From Tubiluchus corallicola (lineage: Eukaryota > Priapulida > Priapulimorpha > Priapulimorphida > Tubiluchidae): DNA of 64,000 bases. The position numbers and the translations under genes are program-made. A model generated the notes under the pieces. That model ran no database searches and was not told the origin of the DNA. It was given only the letters and a program-made list of their open reading frames with translations. Numbering within the stretch: the stretch's first letter is position 1; each line of letters opens with the position of its first letter. This document shows, in pieces, positions 53,898 through 64,000 of this stretch. The DNA is taken from positions 62,001-126,000 of the forward strand of contig JAQGDQ010000020.1 of NCBI GenBank assembly GCA_030141605.1, written 5' to 3'.

Positions 53898-56800
53898 ATG
53901 GCTGAACATTTCAAAGAAAACAATATTCCTGCCTTTTTTACTGAGTTGAAGGGCCAGGATTTTCCTAGCAGTGCCAGAGTTTTATCAGAAGCTGAGCTGC
54001 TAAAGCTCAGAAGTGATAAAACCATTGTTTCACAATTCAAGCAGAAAAAACTCGAACAGGATGCTAAACGACACTGGGACATTTTTTACAAAAGAAATTC
54101 TACCAAATTTTTCAAAGACAGACACTGGACAACCAGAGAATTCAAAGAATTACTTGGTCCTTCAAAAAAGGTAGGCAGCCTTCGTAAAAGCTGCACTAAG
54201 CCTATAGAGAGTGTTGTCTTGATAGTGTGATGTCTTTCTGGTAACAAGAGATTCATCAAATTTTTGCTAACTTTGTTGGCAGAAGTCTTGGTTCTTAATA
54301 GTTCATGCACAAACTCATTAGTGTTATAATAAGTATTGTATGTTGCAACATCTTGGTGTAGTTTTTTTTATATAGATAATGTCATTAACATTATTTTTTG
54401 GTCAGGTTTGTAATTAGAGATAAAGGTATAAACAAAATGTGACTTCCTTTAACACAGAGTTTAACCTTATATCTGAAGTTTTAACGTTAAGTACAGTAAG
54501 ATAGTCTTTTAAATCATAGTTGTTTTTAAGTTATGATCTAAAATACATGCTTAATTTTGTGTTTAATTACTTATAATAATCTTCTAAAAGTCCAAAGTAC
54601 TTTTTATATTTAAATATTAGTTTAAAGATTTAATTAGCAGTTGTGCCAATAATGAAGACATTGCAATTTGGTATAATTTTCCGGAGTCGCAAATCTTTTA
54701 TGTGCTTTTCGCTGAAATTTATGAAAGGGAAGACTGCAATATGACATTGCTGCATCGCATTGATAGTAAAACATAAAAACTTGGCAAATTTTGAATTTAC
54801 AATATCAAATTTTAAATTTTTTGTTTGGCTAACATTCACTTTTAACTAGGCTTTCTAGAACTTCGAACTTTGATTTTATAGTTATCTGGGTGTCTGTCAA
54901 TCTTACCTCACGAATCTGAAAAACAGGCATTATTAACGTACAAATTGCTGCAATCATGTCAGTTGGTGTGATATTGAAAAACTAACAAAATTAGGCTTGT
55001 GATGTAATAATTTTTAATGTATTGTAAAGTGTTGTTAAAGCAATATTTGCGCTTGAGATATCTTAGGTCATAAGTGACAGTGAGTTGTGATCCATTTGAT
55101 GTCGTCAATTTTTTATTAGAAAAATAGCTTTTGCTTATAGTTTACTGGAAACAAGATAAATGTAATCTCAGAAAAACATCTGTACAGTAACTAGAAGTGG
55201 TGTTATTTCTTTTTAGGTAGTAATGAATAGTGATCTATTTACTGTTTAGCAGATCATTTTAGATACTAGACAGTAGACACATACATCTATCAGTTTAATT
55301 TTACTAAACAAACAACTTTGTGTGCTAAGTGTGCTAATAATAACAGATCTTTTTGTACATTATTTTCAGGACAATTCTTCTAGGAATTCACTTTTAGAAG
55401 TTGGCTGTGGAGTTGGCAACTTGATATTTCCACTTCTTCAAGATGGGCTAGATTTATTCATCTATGCCTGTGATCTTTCTCCACGAGCTGTTAAATTTGT
55501 CAAGGTAGGTAAAGTACTTGTAATGGTGGTCTATGATTGCTGATTTGAGGATGAAATTGCTAAAGTAGGGATTTATTGTCTAAGTTTCACAATGTCTTAC
55601 ATGAAGGCATCACATCAATACTCAGTAGCCGCTAGACTTATATGGACCTTATTCTTAGCGGTGCCACTCTGGGTGTTATATGAGCTAGAGATCTTGGATG
55701 TTGAGGAAAGGAATCTTAACATTATGTAGATTACTGCAGTATGTTAAAATTACATATCAATTCTTTAAGTAGGCCTATATGTAGCTCATAGATTCTGTTG
55801 ATAAATGAATTATTTTGAGGCATAAAACAAAAGTATTTATAAGAGAGTTAAAGGTTTTGTGTTATTGTATGCTAATGCATGTATAGTTATATAATATGTA
55901 TGTGCATATAATGAGTAATCTTGTAATTAATATCATTTGAAAACTGTTTAAGAGTTTTGAAATAACAAAAAACTTTTACCTCTATAAATTGTGCTTAGTT
56001 GCTGATGTCAACTATCTATACATCATTATTTTGCATTTCAGTAAGCATTAGCTTTAATGATGACTAGCTAAAGTTGCTGCTTCTTTTTGCTACGTGTCCC
56101 ATTCTAATTAATCAGTTCTCTAGAAACAGAGGCTACAGTTTGTGTTAGGTATGACACTATTAGTTTGTAAGCTTTAGGATTCAAGTGGCCTCATAAGTTT
56201 ATTGACCTTAAATAGTCTGTCAAAATCCCACCTCAAGCTGCTTTTTTGAAAACCTGACTCAGACAAGTTGTCCATCGGTGGGAGAAAGTTTTACATTCTG
56301 CTAATTAGCCTTTTTTTTAGGAAAATCCTCTGTATAATGAAGCAAAGATTTATGCATTTGAGTGTGATTTGACATCCACTTCACTAACAGAAGAAATTCC
56401 TGCAAACAGCTTAGATATTATCACAATGATATTTGTGCTATCAGCTATTCACCCCAACAAGATGCTTTCTGTCTTGAAAAATTTATTTCAGGTAAGACCC
56501 TTCTTGCAGTTGAACTTATTGTCTCATTTTGAAAGAAAACTCTCGTTTGGAATACAAATTAGATAGAATGGAAATTAGATAGTTCAAAATATTTTTGTGT
56601 TTTAATGGTAAATGCCTAGTATTCTTTTTTAATGTCTATCTATACTGTATTATGTATTATCTATCCTATAACGTAGTCAGGTGCTAGAAATGGGCTCTTA
56701 GTGGTAAGGTCATCCAGTAGATAAAATTTATGTAAGTGCAAAATACCTGGAAATGTAGTAATTGAAATATAAATTTGAAGCATAACCTGTTACACATGCA

Positions 56801-57680
56801 CCATTTTTTCATTGTAATATAGGGGTAGCTGTTTGTAAATGTTATAAAGACATTTTTATGTAGGTTTTAAAGCCAGGTGGCTGCTTGCTTTTTCGTGATT
56901 ATGGTCTGTATGATTATGCTCAATTGAGATTCAGCTCTGGTCACAAACTAGCCGAGAACTTTTATGTTCGTCAAGATGGTACTCGCGTCTACTATTTTTC
57001 TAAGGGTAATGTATGTAAGGCTTTCATTTTTTATAATGAAGTGTAATATTGATTGTTATGATTTTCCATCATGACACGTCCAAATTCGGTAGCTTGGGTA
57101 AGGTGTGATACCAAAACTTTATGAATGTCAAAGTTTTTCTGACAAAATGCAATTTCCATGATATTAATCCGTATAACTGGCATGTTGTGTGGTATCAGAT
57201 TTCTGGATGTTGTTTTTTTATTTCGTAATCTTAAATTTTATTATACGAAGAATTTAGAAATTCACCACATTTGTCATCATAAACTATATTAGCATCTAGT
57301 CACATGTATTTAGACCTCCCATTTTTATACTTGTAACTTAGCACTCTGTCTGCATAGTCCTGCTGAATAAGCTTAATGAAGTAGGATGATTACTTGATCA
57401 CCTCAGATGTGAAACTAATCGTGAATAGTTAAAGGCTGTTATAGCAAAACATTGCAATGGCACCTTTGTTTATTCAAGTTTATGATTCATTGCAGAAGTT
57501 ATTGCGACCCTGTTTACCTCTGTCAACTTCTTAGAGTCTGTGAATGAATATTTGCTCAGAGAAACCATCAACAAAAAAGAGGGTTTAAGAGTACCACGTG
57601 TCTTCATACAAGGGAAGTTTATTAAACCATCATCAGTGCAGTATTCTAATGAAGATGTGTGCGATGAATTGGGAAGTTGA
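53898..57680 (+). CDS. METTL6: METTL6, tRNA(Ser) 3-methylcytidine methyltransferase, five exons, 301 residues
   Basis: METTL6 is an S-adenosylmethionine-dependent enzyme that makes m3C at position 32 of serine tRNAs, working with seryl-tRNA synthetase. Exons 53898-54170, 55370-55504, 56321-56491, 56864-57005 and 57496-57680 join in frame; the last junction is phase 1. Family landmarks: [20 protein letters not shown] in exon 1; [16 protein letters not shown] (SAM motif I) and [12 protein letters not shown] in exon 2; [13 protein letters not shown] in exon 3; [17 protein letters not shown] and [11 protein letters not shown] in exon 4; [19 protein letters not shown] in exon 5. Length is near the vertebrate protein (about 284). 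A splice acceptor (TTCTTTTCGTAG) about 42 nt before the ATG implies a 5' UTR intron. Confidence 0.93.
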
Positions 57681-57859
57681 TAAATGTGATTGTTTAGTGA
57701 CATTTAGTAATTAATTTTGTAAGTTTGTTTTTAGTATGATATCAAATGCCTGAACTCTCTGGCTGTGCCAATTGTGTTGACATGTTTCGTCAGCATTCAT
57801 TAATCAGATTACCGTTTGCAATAAGTTTTATTTGTTTGCTACCATACATTTTGTGAATG

Positions 57860-57865
57860 AATAAA
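57860..57865 (+). terminator. AATAAA poly(A) signal, METTL6
   Basis: 180 bp downstream of the METTL6 stop codon (GAATGAATAAAGAAAC). The gene is tail-to-tail with the Reeler-DOMON gene. Confidence 0.6.
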
Positions 57866-58104
57866 GAAACCCATGGACAAAGAACTATGAGCAACTATAA
57901 ATATTCGCATCAATGAATAAGGGATAGTGAAAAATGATAGGTCAGAACTTTTCAGTAAGTGTTTGTATTTCATTTACTTAATCCAATTATATTCGTACCT
58001 AAAATGTGTCACTTACAGCAGGTAATATTTAAAATTCTGTGTTATAACAATCTTCAAATAAAAATTTAGAACAAAAATTAACAGTAAGTTCATCATCCAT
58101 TAAT

Positions 58105-58110
58105 TTTATT
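58105..58110 (-). terminator. AATAAA poly(A) signal, Reeler-DOMON gene
   Basis: Minus-strand AATAAA about 265 bp after the stop codon at 58376. The two convergent genes thus leave about 240 bp between their signals. Confidence 0.5.
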
Positions 58111-58375
58111 TAACGACTCTTTTAGTCTGCTTGTTTATTCTACTTTACATACCTTTTCAACTATGTTTTAAGACTAAAAATGAGGTTATCGTAACATAAT
58201 TGTCATAACAATCAAAATAACAAAAGTTTCATGTTCCCATCATTGCAGCTACGCTAGCTTAAGTAACACTCGTTTAAATTGCTTCTAACTGAGATTATGT
58301 CAGCATATCACTCACCACTATTCAGTAGTATGTACCTGCTGTCAGCAGTGTTACCTTCTGCATGACATAATGTCC

Positions 58376-61300
58376 TTAAAAATTATCAAGATATGATGAG
58401 AATGAAGGAAAGACAATGCTGACTATAGTTAAGCATAATGCAGTGCAAATAGAACCATGATAGATTCTTGCTCCTGAATCTATAATTTCATTATCTTTGT
58501 TCGATATTGTTCGTTGCTCACTGGAAGTTGGAGGATGGTCGGGCTTGTGGCGGAGTATTCTGCCATCTGAAAAAGCAGTTGTTTTTATATATACAAACAA
58601 TTTTAATAAATCCATCGGTTTGTTACTCAGCTTCAAATGCAAAGATGTTGGGCTACTTTAGTATTAAAAAAAATTGGTAAACGATTGCTTTCCTTTTTAG
58701 AGGAACTAGTCCAACTCAGTCAGAAGATTGTGAGAACTGTGCTTTCATTTACTACATTACTGCCTAATTGAGCAGAAACAGAAAGTGTTGAAACTTCAAT
58801 TTCAAGTATGTAGTTTAGTAGCCTATTTAAGTGCCAATTAAAATTTCTGTTACTATAAGCTGCTGCAAAGTAATTTATCAAAATCTGTTTATACCTTAGA
58901 TAAGTTTAACTTTCATTCTTTTTTGAGTTCTTCATTCTTGTACTTACCTGAGTCAATTTCATCTCCCCATGGATGAAGATGGTACCATGGTTTACTTAAA
59001 TCATAATTCATATCATTGATGGTGCTAGTAAGACTTTTCGTAAACTGACAGTTGATTCTTCCATCCGCATAATTTGCTTTGACATTGGTGACTTCGTTAT
59101 TTGTCTGTAATTCACTTCTGGTATGTCCACCAGGATTCCAATAGTGGTCTACCCTTACCACGTCATTTTCAAGAACACATACGTACACATCGTCTTCACC
59201 CTATAACCACAGTTTTAAGTTTAGAGTGAAATTGTAATATCGCATATAGAAACTCGAACAAATGCTGCAAAATATTCAATAGTATACACCCATTGATCGA
59301 CCTGAAAACAATGCAATGCAAGAAATGCTATTTTACCATAGCATAAGGAAATGTATAGGAAAAAGCGGAAAATTCTACAAGTAGACTGTTTCCTTGTCTA
59401 CTGGGGCATGCTGTAATAGGCATGGAAAAGACAGCTGTCACATGATAGCCAAAATATTTGGATACTTTTCTAATGGAATATCAGAAGTATCAGTTGAAAA
59501 ATATTCGAATTTTTAGGCACTACTCACCATAGTGTTGTCTTCAGAAAACCCCATTCCTATCCAGCCCTCAGCTTTCCCTGTCATTTGTATTGTAACGTCA
59601 TCAGTGTCAGCTGTGTATACGGTTGCTTTCTGACATGTGCTTGGTGTGCAATCTTTTTCCCCATAGCGAAAGCAGCCACTTGTTTTACCGCAGGTTTCAA
59701 AACTGATGACTACGTCTTCTGAGGTGTCTTTTAGCACTTCATCTGATTGTACCTTTACCCAAAACTTGGTTTTCTCTTGCACTACTGTGGCACTGTAATA
59801 AGTAGAATTATAATCAGAAATATGTTTATCAGCCACCATTATCCCTCTACCGTTTCACTCCTCCTTCACAATACTAAACCTTTACCCTTGTCTCTCTTCA
59901 TTCATAACTTGCAATATTTTACAAACTTTCTCTTCAGATGTCACTGCATTACAAGTAATTACGTTATTGTATGTTTGAAATGTGATACACTTTGTTTAAG
60001 GTGATACACAAATTTGTTAATAAATTATTATAGATTGCTTGAAAGGGTGGAATACAGTACTACAAGTATTACTATTGCTATGTATGTTGTGTAGAGTATT
60101 AAAATAAATGCAGTACAGAAAGGAGAAATAAGCTCAAAACAAGTAGTGGCATGATAGTAGTGGCTCAGAACAAGATATTTTGCAACAGTACAGTATTTTG
60201 CCCTGTTGCAAATTCTATTCATTGCAAAATTTTCTTTTTCTTTGCAAAATTACATAATAATGAACGCTGATGTTCATAATTAGCATACTACAGGATCGTA
60301 GACAGTAATATGCAGGTTCTGAAGTTCTTTATTTGTGAATGTAATAACACAAATATGTCTCTCTGTAAGTGGTGCTGCACTTCACCATCACTGAACTGTG
60401 AACACAGTGGCTTAATCTTGCAGAGCCTTTTCGTCAGTGCCTACAAAAGTATATTGCAGGCTTGGTAATAGTACTTGTGAAAGGGCTATTAATTTCTTGT
60501 GCTAGTTTTCACTACACTGAATATACACTACTCGGTTTTTAGTTTACCAGGGAAAAAATTCTAGACTAATTTTCCATAAATACAGCATTCTCTTGCAATT
60601 TCTTCTGTTTGTTGCAGTGATCAGTACCATGTGTTTTTGATGCTTTGATTCGTTTAGTCTATTGTAAATATGTTATTGTGCTAAGATCAGCTATAAGTAT
60701 GCGGTGCTAAAAATCATAGTTTTTTACTTACACAAATGTGATTTTTTCAGGACCATTGTTTGGAGCAGTCCATACAAACTCCAGATCTGTTTTGTCATTG
60801 TTGTCTTTATGTGTAATGTAATGTCCACCATTGTCACAGTCTCTCTTCTGTGTCTCGGTGGGAAAGTCACTGAACTCGCCTACCCGAGTTTCTGCAGTAT
60901 CTCTTGCTTGCAGCATAAATCCTTTGAAAGTTCCTTTGATCGTAACTGCAAAAGAGATGCTAAAACTTAAGAGTTCAAAGAATAAAAAATCGTTTTCCTT
61001 ATAAAATCAATATAGATAGTAGTGGAACTAACGCTCGTAATATTAATTTTTGATTGACATTTCTGGCATGTTACTGAAAATATTTTTTGAAGTTAATTTA
61101 GTATTCTGTGCTTTGAGTTGTCATAATCAAAGCTACAAATAAAATGCATTTATATGAGGGATATGTTCTTTTGGAATCATGTCTTCTCTGTTACTTTTTT
61201 TAGATGAACATTTCTTTGTTGTGTAGCCAGTACCCTTCCTAGGAGTGCTAGTTGGCTTGAATGGGGAAATACAATAAACGTGCTAGTGCTTACTCTCTCT

Positions 61301-63663
61301 TTCTCTCTTTCATACATGTTTGTTAACATCGTGACCAACAGTTATTCATGCCAACCATTTTTTGGAACTGTTGCAAGAAAAGTTTTTATATAACTGCTTC
61401 AATGAAAATGAGCCACCTCTATCAAATATAATTTGTAGATTTTTTAACTACATGTATATAAAACTTCTCTTTCCTTAAGTTGTTGACCTATAGGTTTGTC
61501 GTGCATTTCAGGCACTTCCGTATATAATATTTTTATTCATTTTAGCTTAATACGTACCAAATTTTCGTGTCCAATTTAAGGTTAACATTAACAGACATGT
61601 TAATTTTTGTCTAGCGTAGAGACGACATTTAACTGTTTAACCATGTGTTTATGTGTACTGTCCCAATTAAACACACTAATCTTGTATGTGGCATGATGTT
61701 TGCGTAGGTCTCGGTGAATGCTGTTTATTTGTCCTGGGTTGATTGGTTGAGTTAGTTCTTATTTGATAAATGACCACTTCAACATGAAGTGGTGGGGTCC
61801 ACCCTGTTCCTTGGCCTATTACAGGTAATATGCAGTACAAATGTAGAGTAGCCTACATGCCATTTTAATGAAATTACAATGTCGTATCGCCTGTCATATC
61901 AATGATATCTTGGTTTTTATATTTTACGTAATATTATTTTATATTTTCAACCTATTATACTAATTAATTCCGTACTATTATTGCTGTTGCCACCTACATT
62001 ACGCACTTTGAGTCTAATATTTTTTTAATTCTTTCCTACATAAGAATTAAAGGACAAGAGGAGCTTTGAGATGATGACTTTTTCAGTATATGAGCTATAT
62101 GTTTTCTGTTTCCCTTCAGTCGACTGCACTATTTTTCTCTAGTGTAAAATTCTGCTGCCCTATTCATTAGCCTACAGACACGTATCAGTCCTGCTTCCCA
62201 GTTCAAATTCTGTTATAATTATTTTTTATATAGTTGCGCTGGCAGTCTTGTACTCCTGTATTGTAAATGTTTTCCTTTAAAACATGGTAAAACGCAAAAT
62301 CTGACCAACAATAAATTACAATTGTTATTTGTGCAATTTATGCTAACATTTTTTAAGCATTTGTTAGTGAAAATCAATAAATATTTCCGCTAAAATTTAC
62401 AATTCTCCACACAAGAAATTAGTTCGTGAAGCGGATTAGGATAGGTTTAATGTATTTAAACTGCAAGGGGGTGGTAAACTCCTTCCAATATTTTAGTATA
62501 TTTGTTAATTAAACGATTCCATCGTTAATTATGTAGTTTCAACAGCTGTTCACATTACCCATGCAGCAAATGATTAACATTAAGTACTTTACAAGATGTA
62601 GCACTAGTTACATGGCTGACATCTGTGATGCATGGCTATATCTGTACCAATTTTTGTATTTTAGTTTAGTAGTTCATATCGTATATTAATGCTGTGAGTT
62701 TAACTGCTAGACACTTTATATCTTGTTTGCAGTATAGCTCAATATAAGTTTTTTTGAAAGGCTCGCTTTCAGTAGCAATCAGACTAACATTGACTAACTC
62801 TAAAGCCTAGACCAATGATTTTCCACATTGGATGGAATTATACTGTACTGATTATCTTAGCTGATCATAATGTCTGTTGGGTGCTGACGTTCTCCTTTCA
62901 CGTCAAATCATTTCCGTGATATCGAGTTCACATGGGAAATTTCATGGGAAATACAGCAACTGAACATACTGCAGCGTATTTACAAAATTACAAACAGTAT
63001 GTGATTTGGAATTTTGCGAAATTCTAGAAAATTGTGACGAATGTTTTTGCTGTCCAAGGGGAAATTCAAGAACCTTGGAAGTTAAAAAGTATGAACTAGC
63101 AAAAATATTGCTTATAGCACCGGTTCTACCACATAAGTAATTTTTTATTCGATGATACCTATTAACTTTGCGAAACTATGAGATCTCTACCTAACTTAAT
63201 AATATTGACGCTATTGCACTTCATCGCGTATGGCAACCACACAAAAAGGGAGTAGAATAATTCAGTTCGTAGTTTCTAGCGTCGAAAGTGTATTGCGGAG
63301 GCAGCGATTGAGAACATATGTGGACGATATTATTTGCAATAGCGATTTTTTTACGTTAGGATCACAATTATAATAATTATTACTTTGCTGCTAAAATGGT
63401 TAAGTCAATGCTCATAGACTGCCTCAGTTTATCAGGCGCTGGACTCACATACATATATAAAACTTACCTGTTACCTGGTCGCCCGGTTTATATGTCGATA
63501 CGGATGTCTCAATTGTGTATGGAGTCGGATCGTCACTTGGCTGCGCTCCATGTAAAGTAGCATCTGGGGTCATTTGCTCGCATTGTTCTACAGGTGCTCC
63601 GCTTGGATACGCGAAAATATCGCTCACTAACGCAAAAATGATTACCAGTAAAGTGGCTTTCAT
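58376..63663 (-). CDS. Reeler-DOMON extracellular protein, five exons, 372 residues
   Basis: Exons on the minus strand: 63663-63468, 60945-60732, 59792-59528, 59200-58948, 58566-58376; all junctions keep frame. Residues 1-18 are a signal peptide (MKATLLVIIFALVSDIFA). The Reeler domain follows: YPSGAPVEQCEQMTPDA, then YKPGDQV, FKGFMLQARD and ITFVATVVQEKTKFWV. A DOMON domain comes next: GKAEGWIGMGFSED, DVYVCVLEND, YWNPGG and LSKPWYHLHPWG. DOMON domains often bind haem or sugars. Reeler plus DOMON is the layout of FRRS1/SDR2-like reductases, but the cytochrome b561 helices are absent. The last 24 residues (ICTALCLTIVSIVFPSF...) are hydrophobic after DSGA, which suggests a GPI anchor or one membrane helix. 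Confidence 0.88.
60946..63467 (-). other. Intron 1 of the Reeler-DOMON gene
   Basis: 2.5 kb, with GTAAGT donor (minus, 63467) and TTTTGCAG acceptor. Low-complexity CTCT at about 61303 and a short hairpin (CCACTTCA/TGAAGTGG, about 61777) were the only structures noticed. Confidence 0.7.
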
Positions 63664-64000
63664 ACCGCTGATCGACGACTGTTTCGTTTCTTTTTAAACA
63701 GAAGTTTATTATTATTGACAGGTGGCTATTATGGCACCCACATATACTGCATAATATTTTATGAATTCTACCCAGTTGCTCTACTCCGCTAACTGACTGT
63801 TAAGACTTTATCTAGGTGGCGCGAGTATGCAGGAAAGCAAACTTGCATGTTTGGCAAAATTTAGATCCTAGAGTACCAATGCCGGCAAGGCTCTACTATA
63901 TAGAAATAATTTAAACATAGAGTCATGATTAAAAGACTAGCGATTGAAGCTATAAACTGCAGCGTTTAGTGGTACTTTGATGGAGTCTCGTTAGACAGAC

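Overview
The window is AT-rich DNA from the nuclear genome of an invertebrate metazoan. It has GT-AG introns of 0.1-3 kb, a full-length integrin alpha gene, and many transposon families. Nothing in it fixes the phylum. No rRNA, tRNA, CRISPR array, operon or other bacterial feature was seen. Gene models were built by joining exons at splice sites where reading frame and family homology agree.

Layout. 927-4462 (+): last three coding exons of a SWEET sugar transporter. 6525-37661 (+): complete integrin alpha gene, 27 coding exons, 1143 residues. It has a signal peptide, an I-domain-less beta-propeller, leg domains, one membrane helix and a CGFFTR tail. Its intron 24 (24225-36381) is 12 kb of nested transposons: a 5'-truncated non-LTR retrotransposon lying inside a (GA)n tract, tandem Helitron-like units in its 3' part, and a young Ty3/gypsy element (26056-34480) with 311-bp LTRs that differ at two sites. 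38445-48220: a head-to-tail duplication of exactly 4888 bp, each copy carrying an intact CHMP2A gene on the minus strand. 48221-53890: gene-poor DNA with a palindrome-rich inverted-repeat element, a LINE remnant and an hAT-type MITE. 53898-57680 (+): METTL6, five exons, 301 residues. 58376-63663 (-): secreted or membrane-anchored Reeler-DOMON protein, five exons, 372 residues.

The host genes are unrelated in function: sugar transport, cell adhesion, ESCRT-III membrane scission, tRNA m3C methylation, and an extracellular Reeler-DOMON protein. Integrin and CHMP2A are tail-to-tail, as are METTL6 and the Reeler-DOMON gene. The window's most distinctive content is its mobile DNA and the recent CHMP2A duplication. 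Within host genes, the notable points are a 16-residue insertion in the seventh-blade calcium loop of the integrin and a probable GC-AG intron.
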